This document shows, in pieces, positions 9,770 through 21,796 of a stretch of 64,000 nucleotides of DNA. The notes below the pieces were generated by a model. That model had not been told where the DNA came from. It made no database searches and was given only the letters and a program-made list of their open reading frames with translations. The DNA lies in NCBI GenBank assembly GCA_026214975.1, contig CM047814.1, forward strand, positions 24,592,558-24,656,557, written 5' to 3'. The position numbers and the translations under genes are program-made. The stretch comes from Gentiana macrophylla (lineage: Eukaryota > Streptophyta > Magnoliopsida > Gentianales > Gentianaceae). The number at the start of each line of letters is the position of its first letter. Position 1 is the first letter of the stretch.

Positions 9770-10116
9770 ATGTAGTGTGTGGAGTCGTTTACGGAACAGA
9801 TCCGTAATTCACGGATTTAATTACGGATAATTAAATGCAGAAAATAATTAACTCGAAAATAAAATTATTTAATTAAGTAGATCTAATAAAATAAACTACT
9901 AAAGGATAGATCTAATGAAACAAAACTATTACAATGTACATCTAAAAATTAAAGTCATCACAGTATAGATCTGACTCGGAACTAAAGGAAAATAAAGTAC
10001 AATGCAAAAATAATGACAAACCGAGGTGCGTATGTTACTCTTTCCTTAAGACAGATTGCTCCGGTATGTTGCCACGGTAGTAGGAACTGCCTCCTAAGAT
10101 ACATCGGCTTATGTTT

Positions 10117-10251
10117 TGGATTGAGTGGCACTTCAACAATTCATGTTGCGGTGAACCTACAGAGTGCTCCGACTTATCTTCGAATCATGGATTGAGTGGC
10201 ACTTCAACAATCCATGTTGCGGCGAACCTACAGAGTGCTCCGACTTATCTT
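10117..10251. repeat. 71-bp tandem duplication in the D LTR
   Basis: TGGATTGAGTGGCACTTCAA begins at 10117 and again at 10188. The units share the following CATGTTGCGG and CTACAGAGTGCTCC blocks with only two or three changes. It is a local duplication, with no coding consequence visible. Confidence 0.88.
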
Positions 10252-10367
10252 CCTTTTAAGAACAAGACTATATGCTCGACCCTTTAGTAGTGGAAGAAAC
10301 CAGAGAAAACTGAATGGTCGAACCTTCATCCATGGCTTTGTTTATATAGTATAGAGGAGGAGGTAAT

Positions 10368-12072
10368 GATTGTGTTGGTCCCTTGAAAAGTATTTGGTTA
10401 AGTTTAGAGGGGGGGTTGAATAAACTTAACACTTAAAACTTTTGGAGTTAACAAACTCAGCAACTTCAGTAGCTTGCTGATACTTCAGTAGTTTGCTGAC
10501 ACTCAGTAGTCTGCTGACTGTTGAGTTTACTGAATTTGTGCAGTGGAATAAATCAAAAATTAATCCTTGTTGCTTGTTGTTAAATGTGATACTAAGTATT
10601 AGATACTTAGTAGTGTATGTGTGTGAAATCAGTGGCTAGATTCAGAAGGTTGATGTGCAAGATATACTAAATGCAGAAAGTAAGTAGGCAGATTTTATAG
10701 TGGTTCCAGGTGGTGTAATCCTGTCAGTCCACTCTTATCATGTGATGTTGGAGGTAATTCACTAGAGATCTTTGAGATAGCAGTTACAAAAATCCCTAAG
10801 TTGCTTGTCCTTCACCAATAACTATGGCTTCACAAACCGAACACTTGGAGCAGTAGGATTGCTTTGCTCCAAAGTCTTCCACTGGTCCTTGAAGGGTAGG
10901 ATTGCCTCTTCACCAGCTCCACCACAAACAACAGTCTTTCACACCCAAAGATGCTTCATTGTCTTCAGTAGATTCCTTGTAAAAGAAAGTTTGAATCAAG
11001 TAAGTGATTCAGCTTTCAGCAGCTTGATCAGGATGATATGATCAGCAGCTTGATGTCTTCAAGTGTGTAAACTTGATGTAGCTTGAATGCATATTACACT
11101 TGAAGAAGTTTACTGGATCAGTAGAGTAAAGCTCAGTAGGGTCAGCAGGGTGTTTTTCTTGAACAGAAATTTAAGTTCAGGATTATCTGTATTTTTCTCT
11201 TAAATATTCATCACTTGTATCTGAATTAGGAGTCCTCTATTTATATGTAGGAATCCTTGTGACTTATGTTTGAAATTCAAACATAGCCGTTTCAGATTTT
11301 GTCCCATTTGACTTGCCTTCTGTCACTATTCATAGGACTGACACTGTCAGAATTCTTTTTGACAATATACAGTCTGCCACCCTTTGACTTGTATCCATTG
11401 GATAATCCTTTGAATCTTTCCAACGTCCATTTGATCTTAATCATTGATTTGTTTGATAAAATCAGAGGTTGTTAGCTGTCCCTTTCATGTTTTCTTCCAA
11501 TGTAACCTTTGATTAAATCGAAATATGTGTCCAGCAGGTTCCTGAGAACATAAGTCTGCTGATATACACATCAGTAAGTTTATCCTTATTATGCTGTGTT
11601 TAAAAACACTTCAGCTTACTGTCTTTTATCTAACTTTTATTTATGAAGTTAGATTACACCTTTTTGCATATAACTAAGTTCCAATCACCACTTAACTTGT
11701 GGAACTTAGACCTTGTACACAAGGTATATGTAATCAGTTTAGGTCATCACAGACTTCCCTAAATTCTGATTCGATATCCTTGACTTTAATTACTAAGTTT
11801 GATCCCTTAGCCTTTAACAACTGAGTTTGAGCCCTCACTTTCCAGCCTTGGCCGAGTTCTGATCGCCCATCTCTTGACTCAGCTACCCTACTGATCTAGA
11901 CCAGTCTGCTGATGTAAATCAGTTGACCTTTACAGTGCTTGTTTGATCAAACCTATACACAGATCAAACTCTAATAAACCTATACATTTGATCTAGACAT
12001 CTTTTTGCCTTTGCTCTATAACAGCTAGTTTGGCACTCATCACTAAAACTTAAAAATAAGTCCAACAGATTG
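10368..12072 (-). mobile_element. Solo LTR A1 with GATTG target duplication
   Basis: The LTR spans 10373-12067 (1695 bp). On the + strand it begins TGTTGGTCCCTTGAAAAG and ends AAGTCCAACA, the same termini as A2. The 5-bp direct repeat GATTG is present at 10368-10372 and 12068-12072, and no internal sequence follows, so this is a solo LTR left by recombination between the two LTRs of a complete element. By comparison with A2 it is on the minus strand; TATAAATA on that strand lies at 11238-11245. It sits inside the LTR of D and is therefore younger than D. Confidence 0.88.
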
Positions 12073-13361
12073 AACATTACTGGCCGAAATACATCATCAG
12101 ATTCGGCCAACTTTTCCCGTAGGAAAAGTTATTATGGCCGACTATTGCTTAACACGTGTGTTAAGAAATGAATTATCGTTTCTGATTTGTTGGATGACAT
12201 GTCATCCGAATTCTGGTTGGTCGAATGACCCAATAATGACACGGCTTGCTCGACTTTTCCCTCAAGGAAATAAATCTCGGCCGAAAAAATATTAGCACAT
12301 GTTAATTAACCCTTGGCCGACTTAATTATGCGTTTCCACACTCTTCTGGAACCTTCCAACCGCCTCTCAATTAGATAATTAATTTCTGGATAATTTCAAA
12401 AGAAATTTCGTCCAATAAATTAATAGTATTAACCGAACTGAACTGAGCTGAGCATGAGCCGAGCCGGACGGATGGCAGCGGCAAGCACGCTTGTGGAATT
12501 ATCTAAGTCCTCCCTCCTGCAAAAAAGTGCTTTTCCCCTTGGTGCAAATCTATAAGAGACACACAAGCTCTTATTACTTGAGCTCTCAAGCTTCAAGTTA
12601 CCTATGTGGGAGATTGAGTTGAGGTCCTCCTTTCAACTCCCATCTCCTACACTTTTTCAACCAACTTTAGGCATTAATTTCTCAATCACAGGATGAGTAA
12701 AATACTGGAGCTCTCAAAGCCAAACATTATCTACTCCATGTGTAAAATTTTAGACGTAATAAGCTTCCGATGAATTATACCGGAGCGTATCCAAAATTTG
12801 CGCTAGATTTGACCATTTCAGCATATTTTACCCCCATTTCATTGGGATATCTCCAACAATCCCTCACATGAATGAAAATTAATGCAAATGAAAATGTTGA
12901 ATCTGAAGATAAGTCATACGGAAAAATATTGCATCATGAGAAGTAGCTTCTGGCCTTGAACCTGCCTTAGTGAAGTACTATCGGATTTACTCGGCTAATC
13001 AGTGAACTAGGTCTTGAACTGTTCTGCCTTTAGTGTAAACCAAGAAAATAGCACTAACACAATATTTCCCTTAGCACCTTTTGGTTCTCATGGTTATGTC
13101 CGTCTCAGCCCTGGACAACACTTGGTTTCAGTAAGTGCTTTAGAGAATTCAAGACCCTAAATTCTCACAGAAGCGGCCCCACTCTGCACTTACATTGGTG
13201 ACCTCCTATCAAGGGTATTCTACCCTACCACACTTGAATATAAAGATATAAGAATCATTAAAAGCTTTGCTTAACCTCACACTCTCTGCAGTTAGCACTT
13301 TTATTCTCACAGAATATGAAAGTGCTAGACTGTTCCTTATAGCTTAGTTGTCACTTTTGAA

Positions 13362-15135
13362 CCATGTGTTGGATGTAATATCGCCGGACGGATCTAGATC
13401 CACCCGATTACACAACGGAATAAACTAGAGGATCACGATCATATAAAATTAAACTACATAATTTAAGATCTACACCTACAAGAAAGTGAGATCTACTTAC
13501 CAGTCAAAAGCGAGATCCAAAAGATTGATGAAGTCATAATCCCATTTGAGATGCCACGACCTTCCGATGTGTATCTCCAAGCAACTACCGGTGGATGTTG
13601 ATCCTTGATGCTTGACCTCCTTGATATGCTACCTGGAAAATCCCGAAGATTTTCCCAACTCTAAACCCTAGCTATTGGCCAAAAATTCTATGCCAATACT
13701 AAGTGTATGATGCGTGTATTGTGTTGCAAGAAAAGGCTTAGGAGAACTCTCTTTATATGGGAGAGAAATCCTTGTCCTCCAAGGATTTAATAATTAATAC
13801 AAAATCAATTATTTCCATAAAGATACTCCTAGAATAAATCTAGAATATTTAAGGATCAATCTAATAGATTTTCCTTAATTAATTATTTAACAAATAAATA
13901 ATTAATCACATGTCTTATAATTATCAAGAAAACTAATTCCTTAATAATTACCAAGACAAAAACACGCCCCCAATACTAGAAAATTAGGGTTCACAAGAAA
14001 TTTCACATAATGGGCCCAGTCCACGAAAATGTCTTTTCCATGTATTTTATTATTTAGTCCAATAATAATAAATCGCACATCAATTAAATAGTCCAACTAC
14101 TTAATTATTATTAAGGCCCAACGTCAAGAAACATATGCATGTAAGGAGCCACATCGGGGACCATGGGCCTATAACCAGTAGCTACAATAAATTAAATTAA
14201 ATTATTCATCGAACATAACAATTCTTATTCAATCTATTAATTTCGGGATTACGTCACCATAAACCCGAAACTGAACTCTATCGATTATAGATATATACTT
14301 CCACTCTAATCACTGAGTCGATAAACGTCCATTGATATAATCATTACATACAGATAAATCCTCCATAGACTGTTCGTTTTGATTCGGAATATTTCCGTAA
14401 ACCCTTCTCAAAACATCTTATCCTTATTTACCATTAACACCCTAGTGATCAATTAGTTCATAACTAATATAATATGAACTGGGCCCATCGATCAGTTTCT
14501 TGGATTAAAAAAATAAGGGAACTGTAAATCTACTTCCCGCAGGAAGGAATGGATTCCATATCTGTGAATTCACAGAGTACTCGCTCATTTCAGAATAGAG
14601 CCAACGAGAAGTGTTCGGATCACATGTATCCAAGTGATCCTTAACTAACACATCAAACCCTTTGAACCAAGCGATGGATCGTGATCACATCGAGTTGAGA
14701 TTAATCCATTTATGATCATCTTGTGATTTGATAAGATTTCGATCACGAAATTATATCGAAATTCAAATCAAATCGGTCGATCCTATATGATAGACATCAT
14801 ATATAAATGCCCCACTAGGTACCCTATACCGACAGTCCGGATAAGACGGTCACACCGTTAAGTGTTCTGGGCGCATTATTGTTATATTAATCATGAGACA
14901 CATACTCTGATTAAATTCTCCACTGACTAATTAGTTTTAAGCATATCATCACTAACTCAATCCTCGTGTGTATGCCATATACTGAGTTATATGATTACAT
15001 ACCGATATACTTAGGGTTTTCAGCAGTGTATAATATAAGCATAAATGCAAATAATAAAATGAATATATAATTTTGTCATTCATTTAAATAAAACAATTAC
15101 AAAATTGTCTTTCGGGCACTACACCTAACACCATG
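13362..15135 (-). mobile_element. Solo LTR C0 with CCATG target duplication
   Basis: The LTR spans 13367-15130 (1764 bp). On the minus strand it starts TGTTAGGTGTAGTGCCCGAA, the C-family terminus, and ends TACATCCAACA. CCATG is duplicated at 13362-13366 and 15131-15135. There is no primer site or interior, hence a solo LTR. The minus-strand TATA box is ATATAAAG at about 13751-13758. It interrupts the interior of D. Confidence 0.88.
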
Positions 15136-15214
15136 ATCTTGGGATCTCCAGTCAACATGGTTGGGTTGCCACTACAAGGAAACATGCGTAATAGGCTTTA
15201 GTCTCATTCCGCTT

Positions 15215-15400
15215 GTCAAAATTGACATCTGATCTCCAGCTAAACCTTTTGTAAGCGGATCCGCAAGATTCTTCTTCGCTCTTATATAAGTATCCGCAAG
15301 ATTCTTCTCCAGCTAAACCAATTTGTAAGCGGATCCGCAAGATTCTTCTCTAGCTAAGGCAGCTAACATGCATTGACATCTGATCTCTAGCTAAACCTTT
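15215..15400. repeat. Short tandem repeats in D interior
   Basis: GTAAGCGGATCCGCAAGATT occurs at about 15251 and 15324, and a shorter form (TATCCGCAAGATTCTTCT) at about 15289. CTCCAGCTAAACC or CTCTAGCTAA recur at about 15234, 15307, 15347 and 15388. The repeats lie next to the D/B1 junction. Confidence 0.75.
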
Positions 15401-15408
15401 GTGTTGCT

Positions 15409-16662
15409 TCTTCTTCTTGATTTTGAAGATCTTCACCATTTTTATTTGGTTCATCAAAGACTACATGTATTGATTCTTCAATTACCAATGTTCTTTTGTT
15501 GATACTCTGAATGCTTTGCTGGTGTTTGAGTATCCCATAAAGATTGCTTCATCAGCCTTTTCATCAAAGGTATGTAGCTATTTCCTGTTCAAAACAAAAC
15601 ATTTTGATCCAAACATATGCAAATATGAGACATTAGGTTTTCTACCATTCCATATTTCATATGGAATTTTTCCATGATATTTGTTCATGATTGATCTGTT
15701 TTGTGTATGGCATGCTGTATTTGCTGCTTCATCCCAAAACCTCTTTGGTAGGCATGCTTCTGCAATCATTGTTCTGACTGCATCATTAAGAGTTCTGTTT
15801 CTTCATTCTGCTACACCATTTTGTTGTGGAGTTCCTGCTGCAGATAATTGATGTAGTACTCCATTTTCTTCACAGTAGGTTCTGATAACTTCATTAAGAA
15901 ATTCAGTGCCTTTATCTGATCTGATCTTCATAATCTTCAATTCTCTATCATTTTGGAGTCTTCTCAGGAAATCTGGCAGCTTCTTGAGTGTCTATTTCTT
16001 CTTGTTCATGAAAATGGTCCAGGTGTATTTTGAGAAGTCATCCACCACTACTAGGGTGTATTTCTTACCACTTACACTTACTGGTGTGACTGGTCCAAAC
16101 AGGTCCATATGTAAAAGATGTAGAATTCTTGTTGTTGATTGATAGGGCTTTGACTTGAATGAACTTTTGATTTGTTTCCCTTTCTGACATGCATCACATA
16201 GACTTTCTTTCTTGAATGTGATCTCTGGCAGGCCTTCAACTAACTCGTTTTTTGATAATTTGTTGATGGTCTTGAAATTTAGGTGATTTAATCTTCTATG
16301 CCAGATCCAACTAGTTGATTGTTTGTTTTGACAAGCAGACATGTTTCCGCCTTTTGTTTTCCAATCCACCACATACATGTTATCTTCTCTTACCTGCAAG
16401 AACCACGATTGAAGTTTGGTAGAATTACTTTGCATCCTTCCTTGTTGAAGTGTACATTGTAGCCTTTGTCACAGAAATTGGTGATACTTAGCAGATTTAA
16501 ATTAAGTCCCTTAACATATGCCACATTTTGAATCTTAAAATTGTTCTTGAACATTGTGCCTTCCCCCTTAATCTTTCCAGGGTTTTATTTGCCTCCAAAT
16601 GTGACTTTAGGTCCATCAAAAGCTTTGAAGTCTGTGAGCCATCTCTTGTTTCGTGTCATGTG
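15409..16662 (-). pseudogene. pol: B1 pol fragment: end of protease site, GAG-pre-integrase, integrase
   Basis: On the minus strand, reading from 16662 down: residues right after the copia protease active site (RHMT...), a pre-integrase region, a zinc-binding WHRRLNHLN...CDACQKGK segment (about 16305-16180) and the integrase core. All three catalytic acids are visible: D in HMDLFGPV (about 16105), D in RSDKGTEF (about 15910) and E in PQQNGVAE (about 15820). The C-terminal part includes FWDEAANTACHTQNRS at about 15740. Stops and shifts break it at several points (near 15993, 15817 and 15577). It ends at about 15409 in a junction with element D; RT and RNase H are absent. Its upstream half, gag plus the first protease codons, is 20 kb away at 37075-39223, on the far side of C2. 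Confidence 0.88.
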
Positions 16663-16667
16663 TCTAG

Positions 16668-18376
16668 TGAAGGATGTAGGAACTCAGATCTAAACGAATT
16701 AGATCTACGTGCAACGGATGGATCACGATTTATATATCACAATACATAATTAAAGGACTTAAACTACTACAAGGGGGTTAAGATTGTGTTACCAATATTG
16801 GGAAGTGACGCCTTGATCTTCCGATGTGTTCTCCAAACGGCGGTTGGTGGACACCCTTCTTGATACACGAACCTCCTTGATATGCAACACCAAGAAAAAC
16901 TTGTAGTTTTTCTTCTTCAAAAACCCAAGACAAGAAAACTAATTTTTTTTCTCTCTTTTTAAGTGTGTAGATCGAAATTTTTGCCATGCCAATACCCTTG
17001 GAATAACTCTCCTTTTATAGGAGAGTAAATCCTTGGTCTCCAAGTATTAATTAATTAAATAAATAATTAATTAAACAAAATAAAAAGATATTTTCCTTAT
17101 TGACTAATTGTGACATGTACTGACCAATAGTAAATCAAATAACAAGTCATATAACAAGAATATCTATTATTTTCCATAACACTATAAAATTAATTCTTGT
17201 GCTAAATAAACTCAAAATTGGCGCCACACTTAGGGTTTCCAAGCCCACATAAAATGTCTTTCATGTGTATTATATTATTTCACCCAACTAAATAATATTC
17301 ATGCATATCAATTAATTAGCCGAGCCAATTAATTATCACTGAGGCCCAAATAACAAGAATATCATTCCGAATTATAGAAGCCACATCGGGGACCATGGAC
17401 CTATAACCAGTAGCTCCAATAATTAATTATTCATCGAACAGAATAAGTACATTAATTATTAATTCCGGGATTACGCCACCATAAACCCGAAATTGAACTC
17501 TACCGATTATAGATGTATACTTATACTCAACCCATAGAGTGAATAAGCGTCCATTGATATAATCACTACATACGGATTAACCTCTCATAGATCATCCCAC
17601 TCTGTGTGGGATGTCTCCGTAAACCCGACACGAATGTCTTATCCTTATTTACCATTAACCCCCTGAAGATCAATTAGTACACATATCTGACTAGTAGCTA
17701 ATTAGTCAAATGTGAACTCCCGGGATCGATCACTTTCTTAGGGCTAACAAATAAGAGGACTGTCTCTCTACTTCCCGCAGGAAGGAATGGATTCCATGTC
17801 TGTGAAAATCAGAACTACTCACTCATCAGGAGATAGTGCCAATGAGAAGTGGCTTGGAACACATATTCAAGTGAACCGTAACTAACACATCAAACACTAC
17901 CCCGAGACAAGCAACACCCTGTGATCACCTCAGGATTAAGGTTGATCCATATATGATCATGTTATGATTTAATAGGATTCCTCGATTACAGAATTATACC
18001 GAGAAATACAGATTAAATTGGTCAAGTCCTATATGAATGCCATCATATATAAATGCCCCACGTAGGTACCTTCTACCGACAGTCCGGATAAGACTATCAC
18101 ACCCTAAGGTGTTACAGGCGCATTATTGGTGTTTTAATCAAGAGACCTAAACTCGATTAAGTTCACCACGGACTAACATTTAAGTATATCACCACTAACT
18201 CAATCCACATGTGCATGCCATACACTTTGAGTTAAGCGGTTACATCTTTGCTATACTTAGGGTTTGCAAGCGATGTATTACTTACAAGCACAAAGCAAGT
18301 AGTAAGGTGAGATAAATTCTGTCATCCATTATCAAAAACAATTACACAAATTGTCTTTCGGGCACTACACCTAACA
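16668..18376 (-). repeat. C2 3' LTR
   Basis: 1709 bp; on the + strand it begins TGAAGGATGTAGGAACTC and ends CACCTAACA. It pairs with 35366-37069. Minus-strand TATAAAAGG lies at 17011-17019, about 340 bp from the LTR end, a plausible promoter. The short frame at 16778-16987 is in the transcribed part and shows no protein resemblance. Confidence 0.9.
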
Positions 18377-19754
18377 ATCTCCCACTTGCACGAAATGACA
18401 AGCAACGATTGTTTTTAGAGCACACCCTTTCTCATCTTATTCACAACACTCTCCCACTTCCTCTAAAAGCATATGAGATATATCCCTCAATGCCGTACCC
18501 TTCAAGCACTCGGCTGATCAGTTAGGTTGTCGGCTTGAGACGATCTTTAGGATCGAAACGTCGCCGGTCCATCTAATCAGGCGGTACTCTCTCTCAATAT
18601 GCTTTTGACCTCTAGTGACTGAGAAGATCCTTTTTAGCTATCTCTTCACTGTTTTCACAATGAAGTGATATCGGCTCACTAGACCTGGAATTACTCCCAG
18701 ACCAAAAAGGAAATTCTATGCACTATGAGTAAACACTGAGCCCGAGATCAACTTAATGATCATCCTTAATCTGACTACAAGTCAGAATCAGTGTAGTCAG
18801 CCATATTCAAGTTTGCACCCGAATATACAAGCACATTATTCCTCGTTCTTCAAAGATACTTGAGGACAACCTAAAACCGCTATTCAATGCTCGAATCTGA
18901 GATTCAACTTCTATTGACTTGTGATAACCTGACTTGCCATTATCCAAGAAAAACTCTATCCCATTTTCTCTTTATCCGAAGATTTAGAGAATCATTCCTG
19001 AGAGGTAGGGTAGGACTACTCTCGTTGAATGTTGCATCCGTATTTGCAAGATCATCTTAACTAATAAGACAGATGGGATAACCAATGACTCATTCTTGTG
19101 AATTTGACCGAATTAAATTCTTAGAATATAGTCCGTTCTCTCATCTAGAGAATCTTGGTGTGTCAGTTTCCGACTTCAGATAGCACACCCATGTTGTTTC
19201 CAACTGTTTCAGTGTTACCTTTCGCGAACACTAATACTACTATTCTACCAATATTGATACCCAGTCTACAAAAGACTTATCAATATTCTGGTCAAGTCCA
19301 CATATTTTAAAACATGTTTTAAATGATCGATAGGTTCTCTTAAATCCACAAAGGATATAAGCCCCGGCAGTCATCTTGCCGTTTGTTCTAACCAATACCC
19401 TTCTGTTCCGAATGAATTCAGAATCCGTTTTTTAAATTTTTTTTTGGCAAGAAAGTCTCAGGGTATCATCCATATTTTCCGCTTTCTAACGAAATCTTGC
19501 AAGACTGAGTGGTGAGAGAGTTCAAGGTCTGGTTAACTCTCTACTTGTCAGGGAATCACCCATATACCACTCAGCTTTGCGCTGAAAATTTAAACTTTCC
19601 CATTCATTCGACTCTTTTCCGTGTAGATCCAATTGCTCCCACTAGGCCTGAGACACTCAGGCGGTTCTACAAGAGGCTGATCAAAACTGGAGTATCAAAA
19701 CTCCATTTACATGGTTAAGGGTTTCAAACGAACTTCTACGATCAGAATCCTATA

Positions 19755-21796
19755 CATCCTGTTGGAATAGTGTCCTAAACCCAATCGGGTTGGACCGGAT
19801 CCGACCGGGTCGGATCATTTCTACTATTTCTTTATGTTTATACATATATATAATGGCTTTTATGTTGTCATATATCTGTTCTTCTAAAGAACTAATTATG
19901 AATTGTTATATGATGACGTCCTTAGTATTAAACTGTGATAGAGAAACCATGATAGGCGATTATGGTTGATGAGATCTCTAATCATTTTAATAAGTTTGAT
20001 AATTAAATGTCTCTAGGCTGATGTACTATTAAACAGGGCATTGATAGTATAAACAGACTAGCACGTATTAGATGTCTTCTGTCTTTAGGGCAGGGATAGA
20101 TCTCGTCTATCGAAGTGTAGAGACACTTGGGTATGCGTGGGGACGTGTATTAGAGAATGCGTCGTTAGGCGACCGACCCACTTACACGATAAGTGTCACA
20201 CTATGTGGCGATTGTGTAATTATCCTTAAGACCGAGTCTTCATGGCATCACGGTGTGGATTGTCATGCTTTGACACTATTGAGGTTTCCCACAGCCACGG
20301 GCGATCATGCGGTAGTGATTGGGTATGATCTTCAAGCATGCGGAGTATACATGATTGGTCGTCCGGGAATCGCGTATCCTAAGATTGGGATCGAATATCC
20401 GAAATGGCCTTCTTATAAGGAATGTCTTACTCTCGTGAATCTTTGCAAAGTGGGAGTAAACGAGTTACTTCGAGAGAGCATGATATCCGGATTATAAGAT
20501 ACGATCGTTAATGTTTGACACTCGATGTACGCGACCGTATGGATATTATTACGATGATAGGATTGTAAGTTACACGTAAATCGCTTCACATGAAAGGTAG
20601 TAGTCATTGCATTTGACTCTTCCGATGATTGGGGTCACGGTGTGTTGCTAGACGCTATCCCGTGATCGTTAGGCATGAAGGGCATTTTAAGTAATTTGTA
20701 CTTTGTGTCTACGGCCAACATATTCGAAGCCTATCGGGTCACACACATATGAACATAGTGTCGGATTAAAATGTGGTTATAGATGATAACCAAATAAGGA
20801 AAGTTTATCTCGAGACTATAAAGGTTATAGTAGTAAATTAATATGGTGGTATTTATTTATTATGAATAAACAAGATACAAGATATTAATTATGATGATTA
20901 ATTAAATATGTATATTGATACATATATAATTTCGAAATTCATGGTGTATGATACACATGTATTTTGCAAATTAATTAATCATAGAATTATATTGATTAAA
21001 GAATTTTCCATAAGTCATTTTTGGAAAGTTAATGGCGCCATTCATTAATGTGTATAAGATACACTTGGATTGTGCAATTTAATTAATGGTATTACCATGT
21101 ATTAATATTAGATATTAATATTTATATATTTTACTTGATCCCAGCGTGTGATGCATATAATATGCATGTGCATGATTGTGGCCAATATATATAGATTTAT
21201 ATGTGTTATATATATATGTGATATATACACATGTGTAAATTGATTTATGGTAATATAATAAAAGATAAATATTTTCAATATAAGATATTGACAATATCCT
21301 AGATTTATTTGATATGAGATATTATAATAAATGAGATAAATCAATCAATTATATTTTCCTTATTTTATTGGAAAAATGTTTTCTTCTCCTCCACACTATA
21401 TGGGGCGCCACTTTCACTATAAATAGAAGGTGGGTGTCAAGCTCTTTTGTACATCATAATTCCAAGAGCTAATAGTTCTTGTGTAAAATTGGAGAGCATC
21501 CTATAGAGAGTTGGAGAGAGGGAAAAAGGCGGTCTAGCAACCGGAGTTTTCCAATAGCAATCCATGATGGGATTCCGCGGCTGTTCGTGTGGACTAGCGG
21601 TAGAGGCCGAACACTTGGGCGGCTCTATGCGAACTACTCTCCTTAGACGGTCAAAAGCGTCGATCTTCCGAGATCAACCAAGGTAACCACCGTCTTTAGC
21701 TTATTTGTTTATTGCTTAAACGAAGTCGATCTTGGGTAAAAGGAAATCAAAATTTTAAATTCCGCTGCGTTCCCGCGTAGATTTCCTAACACAGCC
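19755..21796 (+). mobile_element. Solo LTR S, probable
   Basis: A 2032-bp segment (19760-21791) begins TGTTGGAATAGTGTCC and ends GATTTCCTAACA. It interrupts sequence that is continuous in C1 near 31310-31335. The flanks CATCC (19755-19759) and CAGCC (21792-21796) agree at 4 of 5 positions, consistent with an aged target duplication. TATAAATA at 21418-21425 and the TTCCGCTGCG end resembling C-family LTRs indicate plus orientation. A 141-codon open frame at 20072-20497 lies in the U3-like part; I see no protein family in it. Confidence 0.75.
21418..21425 (+). promoter_or_regulatory. TATA box of solo LTR S
   Basis: TATAAATA, followed by AGAAGG, about 370 bp before the LTR end and after a very AT-rich stretch, the usual place for the LTR promoter. 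Confidence 0.6.

Larger units (their letters stand above)
9777..12858 (-). repeat. Element D, 3' LTR (interrupted by solo LTR A1)
   Basis: On the minus strand it starts TGTTGGAGATATCCC (ending at 12858) and runs through 12073 to the A1 insertion, then from 10372 to about 9777. Removing A1 and one TSD copy leaves about 1.38 kb. A TATATAAAC box on the minus strand at about 10338-10348 is a likely promoter. The right end abuts a polypurine-like CATGTGAGGGAT (minus strand), so this is the 3' LTR of a minus-strand element. The left boundary is approximate. Open frames in it do not resemble proteins. Confidence 0.75.
12859..15408 (-). mobile_element. Element D internal region (non-autonomous, truncated)
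   Basis: Two stretches belong here, 12859-13366 and 15136-15408, separated by solo LTR C0. The minus-strand polypurine tract is at about 12859-12872. No protein homology is readable in any frame; the sequence looks like the non-coding interior of a LARD-type element. The right end stops at about 15408, where copia integrase sequence of B1 begins, so the 5' part and 5' LTR of D are lost. The boundary is estimated to within some 10 bp. Confidence 0.6.

Noticed and set aside
15152..15340. 62-codon minus-strand frame
   Set aside because: It is composed of short tandem repeats of the D interior (repeated GCGGATCCGC units).
20072..20497. 141-codon open frame in solo LTR S
   Set aside because: No recognisable domain, and it sits in the U3-like part of an LTR. 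I cannot support a gene; a search of other S copies for conservation would decide.
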